Positions 15,933 to 24,830 of a DNA stretch of 64,000 bases are shown piece by piece. The DNA is from Fluviicola taffensis DSM 16823 (lineage in GTDB: Bacteria > Bacteroidota > Bacteroidia > Flavobacteriales_D > Crocinitomicaceae). The translations under genes were made by a program, and so were the position numbers. The stretch covers positions 2,790,001 through 2,854,000 of the forward strand of contig NC_015321.1 in NCBI RefSeq assembly GCF_000194605.1, written 5' to 3'. Numbering within the stretch: position 1 is the stretch's first letter; each line of letters opens with the position of its first letter. The notes under the pieces are model-generated. The model was not told the DNA's origin and searched no databases. It saw only the letters and a program-made list of their open reading frames with translations.

Positions 15933-17213
15933 ATGTCAGAAATACCAGCAAATAATCCCGCTTTAAAATCATGGATTGAAGTTCCTTCGAATTCAGATTT
16001 CCCCATTCAAAACATTCCTTTTGGAGTTGTTCAAAGTGAAGATTTAGCACCTCACGTTGCATCGAGAATTGGAAATAAAGTGGTTGATTTGAAAACACTT
16101 CACGTGTTGGGGTATATGGAGAATTTGCCGTTCGAACTTTCAGATTTCGATACAGATTCATTGAATCCAATGATGAAAAAAGGAAAGAAGGCGGTTCGTG
16201 ACTTAAGAAATCGTTTGTCCAAATTATTCGATGTAAATCAACCTGATTTGCAGCAAAATGAACAGCATGTGGCTCAGGTTCTCATTCCATTGGAGCATGT
16301 GAAAATGTGTATGCCCGTTCAGATTGGCGATTACACAGATTTTTATTCGAGTAGGGAACATGCTACCAATATCGGAATGATGTTGCGTGATCCAGCAAAT
16401 GCCTTAATGCCGAATTGGTTGTGGTTGCCAGTCGGTTATCATGGAAGGTCGAGTTCGATTATTATTTCTGGTGAACCAGTAAGACGACCGAAAGGCCAAA
16501 TTAAACCAAATCCAGAAGAACCACCAATTTACGCTCCGTGTAGGAGTCTCGATTTCGAATTGGAAACGGCCTTTATCACTTTTGATGGAAAACCGTTGGG
16601 AGAGTCTATTTCAACGACAGAAGCAGAGGATTATATTTTTGGGATGGCTTTGTTCAATGATTGGTCTGCCCGCGATATTCAAGCTTGGGAGTACGTGCCA
16701 CTTGGACCTTTTTTGGCGAAGAACTTCGCTTCATCACTTTCTCCTTGGATTGTTACTTTGGATGCATTACAACCTTTTAAATTAGAAGGTCCAATTCAAG
16801 ATCCAGCGGTTTTGTCTTATTTGAAATACGAAGGACAATTGTCATACGATATTCAATTGGAAGCATATATTGAACCTGAAAATGGACAGGAGACAAAAGT
16901 TTGTACGTCGAATTTCAAGTATATGTATTGGAACATGGCCCAGCAATTGGCACATCATACAGTGAATGGTTGTAACGTTCGATGTGGAGATTTGATGGGT
17001 TCTGGAACTATTTCAGGTCCGACACCTGATTCATTTGGTTCAATGATGGAATTGACTTGGAAAGGGACAAAACCAATTCATTTGAAAGACGGAAGTGAAA
17101 GAAAATTCATTCAAGATGGAGACAATGTAATCATGCGAGGATTTTCTTCAAAAGATGGGGTTCGAATCGGTTTTGGAGAAGTTTCTGGAAAGATTTTGCC
17201 TGCTTTTGATTAA
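15933..17213 (+). CDS. fahA: Fumarylacetoacetase
   Basis: A 426-residue cytoplasmic enzyme that hydrolyses 4-fumarylacetoacetate to fumarate and acetoacetate, the last step of tyrosine/phenylalanine breakdown. It has the two-domain FAH layout: an SH3-like N-terminal domain and the C-terminal FAH fold with Y-H-G-R-S-S-S, D-F-E-L-E and the N-D-W-S-A-R-D-I-Q-A-W-E segment. Length matches FAH (about 420). The other tyrosine catabolic genes are not in the window. It has its own promoter and terminator, so it is probably monocistronic. Confidence 0.95.
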   Translation: MSEIPANNPALKSWIEVPSNSDFPIQNIPFGVVQSEDLAPHVASRIGNKVVDLKTLHVLGYMENLPFELSDFDTDSLNPMMKKGKKAVRDLRNRLSKLFDVNQPDLQQNEQHVAQVLIPLEHVKMCMPVQIGDYTDFYSSREHATNIGMMLRDPANALMPNWLWLPVGYHGRSSSIIISGEPVRRPKGQIKPNPEEPPIYAPCRSLDFELETAFITFDGKPLGESISTTEAEDYIFGMALFNDWSARDIQAWEYVPLGPFLAKNFASSLSPWIVTLDALQPFKLEGPIQDPAVLSYLKYEGQLSYDIQLEAYIEPENGQETKVCTSNFKYMYWNMAQQLAHHTVNGCNVRCGDLMGSGTISGPTPDSFGSMMELTWKGTKPIHLKDGSERKFIQDGDNVIMRGFSSKDGVRIGFGEVSGKILPAFD

Positions 17214-17246
17214 AAAAAGAAATTCTAATTAATGCAAAATAGAAGT

Positions 17247-17275
17247 AGTCGCATCATTTTGGTGCGACTTTTTTT
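17247..17275 (+). terminator. Intrinsic terminator after fahA
   Basis: AGTCGCA (17247-17253) pairs with TGCGACT (17263-17269), followed by seven T residues. Confidence 0.9.
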
Positions 17276-17333
17276 GGTTCTTACATATTAAAAAATCCAC
17301 CAAAAGGTTGATTTTTCAGCTTGGATTAAGTGC

Positions 17334-17341
17334 TAGTTTTG
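17334..17341 (+). promoter_or_regulatory. -7 element of the 142-aa lipoprotein gene
   Basis: TAGTTTTG, 21 nt upstream of the ATG at 17363. Confidence 0.5.
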
Positions 17342-17362
17342 TTTAAAATTAAATCTTGATTC

Positions 17363-17791
17363 ATGAAAATTTTTACTAGAATTTTAGTTGTTATTGTTGT
17401 CTCGTTTGTTGGTTTGGCTTCTTGCTCTAAAGTGAAAAGAGTTGAAAATCAATTGACTAAAAAAGAGGGTAAATGGGATGTTAAATCGGTAGACTATAAA
17501 TATTACCTTGACGGTTCGGTTGAAGAATCGGATAATTATCCTGCAACCGGAACTATGGAGTTTAAAAAGAACGGATCGTTTTTCCTGAATATTTTTTTGG
17601 GTGTTGTTCCTCTTACTTCCTCGGGAACTTGGACAAATACGGAAGATCAAATTACCTTAATTGCAAATGGGCAGCCAAGTGTTCTGAAGATTACTGATGG
17701 TCCCAAAAAAGGTAAATTGGTTTTGGTAGAAACATACTCTTATCCTGATTCGAACGAAAAGGAAACGTATACATATCACATGGAACAGTGA
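17363..17791 (+). CDS. Lipocalin-like lipoprotein
   Basis: A 142-residue predicted lipoprotein: hydrophobic N-terminus then G-L-A-S-C with the lipidated Cys near residue 21. The mature part reads as a small beta-barrel of the lipocalin-like type common in Bacteroidota: G-K-W-D-V near the start, then F-K-K-N-G-S-F, S-G-T-W-T and D-Q-I-T-L-I strands. The ligand and role are unknown. It has its own promoter and terminator. Confidence 0.75.
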   Translation: MKIFTRILVVIVVSFVGLASCSKVKRVENQLTKKEGKWDVKSVDYKYYLDGSVEESDNYPATGTMEFKKNGSFFLNIFLGVVPLTSSGTWTNTEDQITLIANGQPSVLKITDGPKKGKLVLVETYSYPDSNEKETYTYHMEQ

Positions 17792-17816
17792 TTCAGTTCT
17801 CACGCTATTTAAGAAA

Positions 17817-17845
17817 AGCTACTCTCACAAGGAGTGGCTTTTTTT
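17817..17845 (+). terminator. Intrinsic terminator after the lipocalin-like gene
   Basis: AGCTACTC (17817-17824) pairs with GAGTGGCT (17832-17839) with one G-U pair, followed by a T run. Confidence 0.9.
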
Positions 17846-17883
17846 GTAGTTCACTTTTGAATGTTAACACTTCCTAAAACCAA

Positions 17884-17915
17884 TTGAAAACACAGGCTAT
17901 TTCCTCTTATTTTTG
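17884..17915 (+). promoter_or_regulatory. Promoter of the RelA/SpoT gene
   Basis: TTG at 17884-17886, a 21-nt spacer and TATTTTTG at 17908-17915; the ATG follows at 17944. Confidence 0.55.
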
Positions 17916-17943
17916 TATCTTAAAAGATTGATTTCCCAGTTTT

Positions 17944-20154
17944 ATGGAAGCGCAGATAGATTTAGAAAAAGAACGATTAGAAATTTTAAGTGCATTTAAA
18001 GGACTTTTAAAAGCGACTAAAAATAGAACGCGTCAGGATACAGCCTACATTCGAAAAGCATTTGATGTTGCAGTGGAGGCACACAAAGACATGCGTAGAA
18101 AATCGGGTGAACCTTATATTTATCATCCAATTGCTGTTGCCCGCATTTGTGTGGAAGAAATGGGGTTGGGGGCTACTTCCATTGCCTGTGCATTGTTACA
18201 TGATACCGTTGAAGACACGCACATTACCTTGCAAGATGTAGAGGATTTATTTGGTGAAAAAGCGCGAAGAATCATTGATGGCTTGACCAAAATCCCAGAT
18301 GTTTTTGATCAAAACACATCCATACAAGCGGAAAATTTCCGTAAAATGATTCTGACCATTTCGGATGATTTACGTGTGGTGCTCATCAAACTTGCTGATC
18401 GTTTGCATAATATGCGGACTTTGGAAAGTATGAGTCACGATAAGCAAATAAAAATTGCTTCGGAAACCAAATTTTTGTATGCGCCATTAGCACATCGTTT
18501 AGGTCTTTATTCCATTAAAACAGAGTTGGAAGACTTGGCAATGAAGTATACGGAGGCTGCTATTTATCAAGATATTCAGCTTAAATTAAAGTCTACAGAA
18601 GATGTTCGAAATAGATTTATCCGTCGTTTTGTAAATCCAATTCGTGAGGCATTGAATAAAGAAGGATATCATTTTGATATGAAGGCTCGTACGAAATCCA
18701 TTTCTTCGATTTGGCGTAAAATGCAAAGCAAGGATTTGCCTTTTGAAGAAGTATTTGATTTGTTTGCGGTTCGAATTATTCTAGATACTCCGATAGAACT
18801 GGAAAAAGCAGATTGTTGGAGGGTTTATTCGATTGTTACTGATTTTTATCAACCTAGTCCAGACCGGTTGAGAGATTGGATTTCCACGCCTCGTGCGAAT
18901 GGATATGAATCATTACATACAACTGTGATGTCTCCACAAGGAAAGTGGGTCGAAGTTCAAATCCGCACCAAACGAATGGATGAAATCGCAGAGAAAGGGT
19001 TAGCTGCGCATTATCGCTACAAGGAAAATCAAAAGGACGACAATAAATTTGACCGATGGATTTCAGAAATTCGTGATTTGTTGGAGAATCCAGATGTGAA
19101 CGCGATGGATTTCGTGGAGGAGTTTAAGATGAATTTATTCCACGAGGAGATTTATGTATTTACGCCAAAAGGAGATTTACGTGTTCTTCCTGTTGGAGCT
19201 ACAATTCTTGACTTTGCTTATGATATTCACAGTGATATTGGGAATAAGTGTATCGGTGCGAAGGTGAATAACCGATTGGTTCCATTGAGTTATCAATTGC
19301 AAAATGGAGATCAGCTAGAAATTATCACTTCGTCCAAACAAAAACCTTCGGAAGATTGGTTGAGGTTGGCTGGCACGGCTCGAGCACGTCAAAAAATTAA
19401 ATCTGCTTTAAACGATGAACGAAGAGAGATTGCAGCAGACGGGAAAGAGATTCTTGAACGGAAATTTAAGCAGCTTCACATTCAATTTAAGTCAGAAAAT
19501 ATTACTGTTTTAGAGCGTTTTTATGGGTTTTCTTCTGCAACGGATTTATATATCCGTATTGCTAAAGGGAAACTGGACTTGTCGAAGTTGAGAGAATTGG
19601 AGAATGTAAATGGATTACTTCAGTTAGAGAAGAAAACAACGGTACATAAGGATAAGCACGAGTTGGATGTTTATCCGAAAATCAATAAGAAGGACGATAC
19701 GATTATTATTGGAGAAGATTTCAAAAATATCCAATATCAAATGGCTCGTTGCTGTAATCCAATTCCTGGGGATCCGATTTTTGGGTTTATTACTATTTCG
19801 GAGGGAATCAAAATTCACCGGATCAATTGCCCGAATGCGGAACATTTACAATCTAAAATGGCTTATCGCTGTATCAAGTCGCGCTGGAGAAGTCAGGATT
19901 TAGTGGCGCGTGTAGCAGCTATTCGTTTGATTGGAATTGATGATGTAGGAATCGTGAATAAAATTACGGAAGTGATCTCGAAGGAGCTCAATGTAAATAT
20001 GAAGTCGATTTCATTTGAAGCCAACGATGGATTATTTGAAGGGAGAATTCATGTATTGGTATACGATACAGAGCATTTGGATACCTTGATGCGGAAGTTT
20101 GAGCAGGTTGAAGGAGTGAAACGAGTAGAGCGCTATGACACAACGGAGGATTAG
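17944..20154 (+). CDS. Bifunctional (p)ppGpp synthetase/hydrolase (RelA/SpoT family)
   Basis: A 736-residue stringent-response enzyme. The N-terminal HD hydrolase domain is intact: Y-H-P-I-A-V-A, the H-D-T-V-E-D motif and K-L-A-D-R-L-H-N-M-R-T-L. The synthetase domain follows (about 230-380) with R-A-N-G-Y-E-S-L-H-T-T-V and E-V-Q-I-R-T. Then come a TGS domain (from about 395, V-F-T-P-K-G-D), a helical and zinc-finger-like region with C-C-N-P-I-P-G-D, and a C-terminal ACT domain. Both activities should therefore be present, making it a Rel-type enzyme that makes and degrades the alarmone. It has its own promoter. Confidence 0.95.
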   Translation: MEAQIDLEKERLEILSAFKGLLKATKNRTRQDTAYIRKAFDVAVEAHKDMRRKSGEPYIYHPIAVARICVEEMGLGATSIACALLHDTVEDTHITLQDVEDLFGEKARRIIDGLTKIPDVFDQNTSIQAENFRKMILTISDDLRVVLIKLADRLHNMRTLESMSHDKQIKIASETKFLYAPLAHRLGLYSIKTELEDLAMKYTEAAIYQDIQLKLKSTEDVRNRFIRRFVNPIREALNKEGYHFDMKARTKSISSIWRKMQSKDLPFEEVFDLFAVRIILDTPIELEKADCWRVYSIVTDFYQPSPDRLRDWISTPRANGYESLHTTVMSPQGKWVEVQIRTKRMDEIAEKGLAAHYRYKENQKDDNKFDRWISEIRDLLENPDVNAMDFVEEFKMNLFHEEIYVFTPKGDLRVLPVGATILDFAYDIHSDIGNKCIGAKVNNRLVPLSYQLQNGDQLEIITSSKQKPSEDWLRLAGTARARQKIKSALNDERREIAADGKEILERKFKQLHIQFKSENITVLERFYGFSSATDLYIRIAKGKLDLSKLRELENVNGLLQLEKKTTVHKDKHELDVYPKINKKDDTIIIGEDFKNIQYQMARCCNPIPGDPIFGFITISEGIKIHRINCPNAEHLQSKMAYRCIKSRWRSQDLVARVAAIRLIGIDDVGIVNKITEVISKELNVNMKSISFEANDGLFEGRIHVLVYDTEHLDTLMRKFEQVEGVKRVERYDTTED

Positions 20155-20236
20155 ATGGATTCAAAAATTTCAGGATTGGCTCAATAAAGCCTATAATCCG
20201 TCTCAACTTTTCTGATTATTACCTAAAATACATATT

Positions 20237-20284
20237 GACATGTATCTATTTGCTCAGTGGTGGCAAGGGTTTTTACGTGAATTG
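20237..20284 (+). repeat. Imperfect intergenic direct repeat, copy A
   Basis: Shares GACAT, ATCTATTTGCTCA, a TGGTGG-like block and GGGTTTT with copy B 153 nt downstream, in the same order. No function is recognised. Confidence 0.6.
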
Positions 20285-20389
20285 TTAGATTTTTTCAACT
20301 TATCAGTAGTATCGTTCATCAGTTTGTAATTGTTTCCAGCATAGAAAACTTCTAAATTAAGGATGATTCATCCACTAGAAAGACGCATA

Positions 20390-20438
20390 GACATCCATCT
20401 ATTTGCTCACTAGTGGTACGGGTTTTCTCAGTGGATTT
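20390..20438 (+). repeat. Imperfect intergenic direct repeat, copy B
   Basis: Second copy of the motif at 20237-20284; differs mainly by substitutions and one or two small indels. Confidence 0.6.
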
Positions 20439-20558
20439 GGCTCTAATGAAACAATAAAATTGGAATGGCTTTTCCAATTCGTGTTAAAAATCCTAATAAC
20501 TCGTTGAAAACTTCTTTTTGTGACTGGTTTTGTCGATGCTCTAAAAGAAAAAAATGAC

Positions 20559-20566
20559 TATTTTTG
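20559..20566 (+). promoter_or_regulatory. -7 element of the fur-like/STAS/purA/ostA operon
   Basis: TATTTTTG, 18 nt before the ATG at 20585. The in-frame TTG at 20564 lies inside it and is rejected as a start. Confidence 0.6.
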
Positions 20567-20584
20567 CCTTTTCAACTTTGTCAG

Positions 20585-21040
20585 ATGCAACAACAAGATC
20601 TGCAGTTAACAGTCAGAAACATTTTTTCAGCATATTTGGAGCAAAATGGGCACCGGAAAACTCCCGAGCGCTTTGCAATTTTGGCTGAAATCTATAATTA
20701 TACTGGACACTTTGATATCGAATCTTTGTATATCAAAATGAAGAATCAAAATTACCGTGTTTCGAGAGCAACTTTATACAATACAATTGAATTGTTATTG
20801 GCTTGTAACTTGGTGCGAAAACATCAGTTCGGTAAAAATTTGGCGCAGTTTGAAAAATCTCACGGTTCCAAACAACACGATCATGTTATCCTGACAGATA
20901 CGGGAGAAGTGATTGAGTTTTGTGATCCTCGCGTACAAAGTATCAAAGCTACAATCGAAGAAATCTTCGGGGTAAATATCCAACATCATTCACTTTATTT
21001 CTACGGCGTTAGAAACGAAGAGAATGAAAAAAAGAACTAA
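20585..21040 (+). CDS. Fur family transcriptional regulator lacking the usual CxxC
   Basis: A 151-residue ferric-uptake-regulator family protein. The winged-helix part is clear ([10 protein letters not shown] and [13 protein letters not shown]). In the dimerisation domain the Q-H-D-H-V-I-L and G-E-V-I-E-F segments are kept, but the Cys-x-x-Cys that normally lies between them and binds structural zinc is replaced by T-D-T-G. Metal sensing may therefore differ from classical Fur, Zur or PerR. It is the first gene of a tight operon with STAS, purA and ostA-like genes; the next ATG overlaps its stop by one base. Confidence 0.88.
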   Translation: MQQQDLQLTVRNIFSAYLEQNGHRKTPERFAILAEIYNYTGHFDIESLYIKMKNQNYRVSRATLYNTIELLLACNLVRKHQFGKNLAQFEKSHGSKQHDHVILTDTGEVIEFCDPRVQSIKATIEEIFGVNIQHHSLYFYGVRNEENEKKN

Positions 21041-21393
21041 TGAGCGCTCAGTTTGACATAACGAGGTCGTCGAATTTTGTATTGGTCAAAGTTTCAGGGA
21101 GAATTATCTCTGACGAAGGCTTGGCAGAAGCGTTGATTCAAGTTGATAAAGCTTTGTCGAGTGAATTGAAAGCCGTTTTGTGCGATTGCTCTGCATTGGA
21201 ATATTGCAACAGCACTGGGTTGAACTTCTTTGTTCGTGTCTTGACAAGATCCCGAAAAATTGGATTAGACTGTGTGTTGGTGAATTTACAGCCAGCAGTC
21301 AAGAAATTGATTGAAATATCCAAGTTAAACGAAATTTTTAGCTGCTTCAATTCTACAGATGAGGTTGAAGCGAAATTTAATAAAATCACATGA
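21040..21393 (+). CDS. STAS domain protein (anti-sigma factor antagonist-like)
   Basis: A 117-residue stand-alone STAS domain. The S-T-G in Y-C-N-S-T-G-L-N-F-F holds the Ser that is phosphorylated in SpoIIAA/RsbV-type antagonists. Such proteins are toggled by serine kinases and PP2C phosphatases. A PP2C-type phosphatase of the RsbU class lies at 40630 and could be a partner, although no RsbW-like kinase is in the window. It overlaps the fur-like stop by one base and the purA start by four. Confidence 0.85.
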   Translation: MSAQFDITRSSNFVLVKVSGRIISDEGLAEALIQVDKALSSELKAVLCDCSALEYCNSTGLNFFVRVLTRSRKIGLDCVLVNLQPAVKKLIEISKLNEIFSCFNSTDEVEAKFNKIT

Positions 21394-22661
21394 AAGTAGA
21401 TGTTCTTTTAGGATTACAATGGGGAGATGAAGGAAAAGGGAAAATTGTTGATGTCCTAACTCCACAATATGATATTATTGCTCGTTTTCAGGGTGGACCA
21501 AATGCTGGCCATACCTTAGAGTTTGAGGGTGTAAAACATGTTTTGCATACAATTCCTTCTGGAATTTTTCATTCAAATGTGATTAATTTGATTGGTAACG
21601 GAGTGGTTATTGACCCTGTAGTTTTTCAAAAAGAACTGGAAAAATTGGCTCCGTTCAAAATTGATGTTGCAAAACGCTTAGTTGTTTCTCGAAAAGCACA
21701 CTTGATTTTGCCTACGCATAAATTATTGGACGCAGCGTCTGAAGCTTCAAAAGGAAAAAATAAAATTGGAAGTACGTTAAAAGGTATTGGACCAACTTAC
21801 ATGGATAAGACGGGAAGAAACGGATTGCGTGTAGGAGATATTTTCTTGCCTTCTTTTAAAGAGAAATATCAAGCTTTGGTAGAGAAACATTTGAATATGT
21901 TGAAGCATTACGAAGGTTTTGAATACAACTTGGCTGAATTGGAAGGTCCATGGATGGAAGGAATTGAGGTTCTAAGAGGTTTGCCTGCTGTTGATAGCGA
22001 GCATTACTTGAATGATGCATTGAAAGCTGGTAAGAAAATTTTAGCGGAAGGTGCTCAAGGAACAATGCTAGATATCGATTTTGGAACTTATCCATTTGTA
22101 ACTTCATCCAATACGGTAACTGCTGGAACTTGTACTGGACTTGGAATTGCGCCTTCTAAAATTGGAGATGTGATTGGTATTTTCAAAGCATATTGTACAC
22201 GTGTTGGGTCAGGACCATTTCCTACAGAATTGGAAGACGAAGTTGGCGAAAAAATTCGTCAAGAAGGACGTGAGTTTGGTTCAACAACTGGAAGACCACG
22301 TCGTTGTGGTTGGATAGACATTCCTGCTATGAAATATGCGATTATGATTAATGGCGTTACTGAATTAGCAATGATGAAAGCAGATGTTTTGGATACATTT
22401 GACACAATTCGAGCGTGTACCAAATACAAAGTAGATGGTGTTGAACAAGATTACATGCCTTACGACATTGATGGGGTAACCATTGAGCCAGTTTTCGAAG
22501 ATATTCCAGGATGGAACACAGATTTAACAAAGTTGACGTCTTATGAAGATGCTCCAGCGGCGTTAAAATCATATGTGGATTATTTGGAACAACATTTGCA
22601 AGTGCCTGTAACAACAGTTTCTGTAGGACCAGATCGTACGCAAACATTGACAACGAAATAA
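21390..22661 (+). CDS. purA: Adenylosuccinate synthase
   Basis: A 423-residue cytoplasmic enzyme that joins IMP and aspartate with GTP to give adenylosuccinate, the first committed step to AMP. The N-terminal G-D-E-G-K-G-K GTP-binding motif, G-N-G-V-V-I-D-P, G-P-T-Y-M-D-K and the T-T-G-R-P-R-R-C-G-W block are all present. The ATG at 21390 overlaps the STAS stop (ATGA), so expression is coupled to the regulator genes upstream. Length is normal. Confidence 0.97.
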   Translation: MKVDVLLGLQWGDEGKGKIVDVLTPQYDIIARFQGGPNAGHTLEFEGVKHVLHTIPSGIFHSNVINLIGNGVVIDPVVFQKELEKLAPFKIDVAKRLVVSRKAHLILPTHKLLDAASEASKGKNKIGSTLKGIGPTYMDKTGRNGLRVGDIFLPSFKEKYQALVEKHLNMLKHYEGFEYNLAELEGPWMEGIEVLRGLPAVDSEHYLNDALKAGKKILAEGAQGTMLDIDFGTYPFVTSSNTVTAGTCTGLGIAPSKIGDVIGIFKAYCTRVGSGPFPTELEDEVGEKIRQEGREFGSTTGRPRRCGWIDIPAMKYAIMINGVTELAMMKADVLDTFDTIRACTKYKVDGVEQDYMPYDIDGVTIEPVFEDIPGWNTDLTKLTSYEDAPAALKSYVDYLEQHLQVPVTTVSVGPDRTQTLTTK

Positions 22662-22662
22662 T

Positions 22663-24267
22663 TTGAAAATAAAGAGAATAGATCATTTGAAAATTGCGCT
22701 TATTTTGAGCGCAATTTTTGTGTGTGCTCAAATTTCTTACGGTCAAAGCTCATGGCTGGAATTATTGCCTGGAGCTAAAAAGCTTTCCTACGACGAAAAA
22801 ACGGGTAAACAACGATTGACTGGATTCGTCAATTTCAAATACCAAGGAAATGTCATGTTTTGCGATTCTGCGCATTACAAAGAGCGAACAAATGAGGTTT
22901 GGGCTTATGGAAAGGTTCAAATCAATAAAGCGGATACGCTAAACCTATTTTGTGATTCCATGTATTACAATGGGAAAACGAGGTTGGCAAAATTGTGGGG
23001 ACATGTTCGAATTCGTGATAGAGAGTATAAACTAACCACCGATTCATTGGATTATGATGCCAAAAGTTCGAAAGCAATTTACCGAAACAAAGGCCGCATT
23101 GAGAATATTACAACCAATGAAGTTTTAACCAGCGTTTTCGGTTATTTCTACCCAAATACAGAGGAAAGTTTTTTTAAAGGAAATGTTGTTTATAAAAGTG
23201 ATGAGCTCAAATTGACGACAGATACTCTACATTACAATTACTTGGTTCACAAAGTGTTTTTCTACGGACCAACGGTTGGAACAACCAAAGATTCGAAGTT
23301 CTATTGTGACAAAGGTTGGTATCATGTGCAGAAAGAAGAAGGTTTCTTGACCAATCATGCAAAGATTGAACAAGCTCCAAGAATCATTACTGGAGATAGT
23401 TTGTTTTACGCCCCCAAACGTAAATTTGCAGAAGGAAGAGGAAATGTACAAATGTTGGACACGGCTCAAAAAGTACAATTCAACGCTGGATTTTTCACCT
23501 CTGATGGAAATACTTTGAAAGATGTGTTAACCGATTTCCCATTGATTCGGATCATGAAATCAAAAGATACCATGTTCATTCGAGCAGATACTTTGGTTCA
23601 TTTCAGAGATACCTTGGAAAAGACCCTGCGGATTCGAGGAGGGAAAGATGTGCGTATATTTCAAGAGAAAGTGCAAGGCGTTTCTGATTCGTTAGACTAC
23701 AAAAAAGCCGATGGAATCATGGATTTATGGGGGAATGCACATTTTTGGAGCTATAATTCTGAATTGATAGGAGATACGATTCGCGTGTTTATAAAAAATG
23801 ACACCTTGATTGAGAAAGCGCACCTATTTCCGCATGCTTTTGCCGCCAATGAGCTGGATTCCGGAAAATATTACAATCAGCTTGCTGGGAAAGAAATTTG
23901 GTCGTATTTCAAGAATAATGAATTGGTAAGGTCTGAAGTAATTGGCCAAGCAAAAACCATTTTCTACCCGGAAGATGAGCAAAAAACAGATACTGCAATT
24001 GTGGTGAAAAGAATGGGGTTGAATCGGATATTTTCATCCAGTTTGAATGTGTATTTAGACAGTGGTGAAGTAACGGGGATTTCCTACATCACCTTGCCTG
24101 ATGGTAAGTTCTACCCAATGGATAAAATAAATCCAGATGAACAATTTCTGAAAGAGTTTATATGGAATCCATTTTTGCGCCCTAAAACGTGGCAAGAATT
24201 GCTGAAACCCAGAGTTCAACCAATCATCAAAGAAGAAGAAAAAACTCCTACTGGAAGGAATAAGTGA
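22663..24267 (+). CDS. OstA-like (LptA/LptD N-domain) exported protein
   Basis: A 534-residue protein with a hydrophobic signal region (about 10-28). The rest is built from repeated beta-jellyroll OstA-type strands (D-S-A-H-Y, D-S-M-Y-Y-N-G, T-D-S-L-D-Y and similar), as in the periplasmic LptA and the N-terminal domain of LptD, which carry lipopolysaccharide across the periplasm. It lacks the LptD barrel. A role in LPS transport or outer-membrane assembly is an inference. It starts at a TTG one base after the purA stop; no earlier ATG is available in frame, so the alternative start is weakly supported. Confidence 0.82.
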   Translation: MKIKRIDHLKIALILSAIFVCAQISYGQSSWLELLPGAKKLSYDEKTGKQRLTGFVNFKYQGNVMFCDSAHYKERTNEVWAYGKVQINKADTLNLFCDSMYYNGKTRLAKLWGHVRIRDREYKLTTDSLDYDAKSSKAIYRNKGRIENITTNEVLTSVFGYFYPNTEESFFKGNVVYKSDELKLTTDTLHYNYLVHKVFFYGPTVGTTKDSKFYCDKGWYHVQKEEGFLTNHAKIEQAPRIITGDSLFYAPKRKFAEGRGNVQMLDTAQKVQFNAGFFTSDGNTLKDVLTDFPLIRIMKSKDTMFIRADTLVHFRDTLEKTLRIRGGKDVRIFQEKVQGVSDSLDYKKADGIMDLWGNAHFWSYNSELIGDTIRVFIKNDTLIEKAHLFPHAFAANELDSGKYYNQLAGKEIWSYFKNNELVRSEVIGQAKTIFYPEDEQKTDTAIVVKRMGLNRIFSSSLNVYLDSGEVTGISYITLPDGKFYPMDKINPDEQFLKEFIWNPFLRPKTWQELLKPRVQPIIKEEEKTPTGRNK

Positions 24268-24354
24268 TAAAATCTATAGATTCATTCCTTTAAGATTATG
24301 AGCTAACTAATTGTGGAAGCATACCAAATAGACAGTAATTAATTCTCCAATACG

Positions 24355-24744
24355 TTGAAAAAAGCTTACATAAAATATTATTCACATTTAATATTGATGA
24401 CTAAACATGATTCAAAACTTCCTGAAATGTATGGGTTTGTTTCAGTTTTTATTCTTAGTTTTCACAACATTATGAACTTGATAACAGTATCTAATTTGAT
24501 CATGTTAAACAAGTCTTTCTTCAGAAGGAATTTACCTGAAGCACTAGTGGACTTTGTTAAGAATTATAATATATGGATACTATTGATGTTTACTTCACTA
24601 TTAATTTTGAATAACATATTATTATTTAATCAGGCGAAACATCTGGAAACAAAATACGATAAGCTTAAATCGAGTATTTACGTGTTTTCATACTTTATTT
24701 TCACATGGTTTAGTTGGATGTTTGTTGTTACTTTTGATTTATAG
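24355..24744 (+). CDS. Hypothetical membrane protein, 129 aa
   Basis: I do not recognise this protein. It is 129 residues with three hydrophobic segments (about 27-50, 72-92, 106-128) and short charged loops, an inner-membrane layout. The frame opens at a TTG (24355); the ATG at 24397 is an equally possible start and would leave the membrane segments intact. It and the next gene are more AT-rich than their neighbours, which suggests an accessory origin. Confidence 0.5.
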   Translation: MKKAYIKYYSHLILMTKHDSKLPEMYGFVSVFILSFHNIMNLITVSNLIMLNKSFFRRNLPEALVDFVKNYNIWILLMFTSLLILNNILLFNQAKHLETKYDKLKSSIYVFSYFIFTWFSWMFVVTFDL

Positions 24745-24830
24745 TAATCAGGATAAGACAGTATAGAAGTGAATCAAATTATCATATGTTTAGATTTATT
24801 CCTTGAGAATTTCGACTTTTCCTTAAAAAA

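Larger units (their letters stand above)
20155..20584. other. Gene-free spacer with an imperfect direct repeat
   Basis: About 430 bases without a credible ORF. It contains two copies of a 45-50-nt motif (20237-20284 and 20390-20438) and the -7 element of the fur-like gene. CCACTAG (20372-20378) and CTAGTGG (20410-20416) form an inverted repeat enclosing part of copy 2. No U-rich terminator after the RelA/SpoT gene is obvious. Confidence 0.5.

Noticed and set aside
20564-20584. TTG start extending the Fur-like protein
   Set aside because: The TTG overlaps the TATTTTTG -7 element; the ATG at 20585 gives a normal Fur N-terminus.
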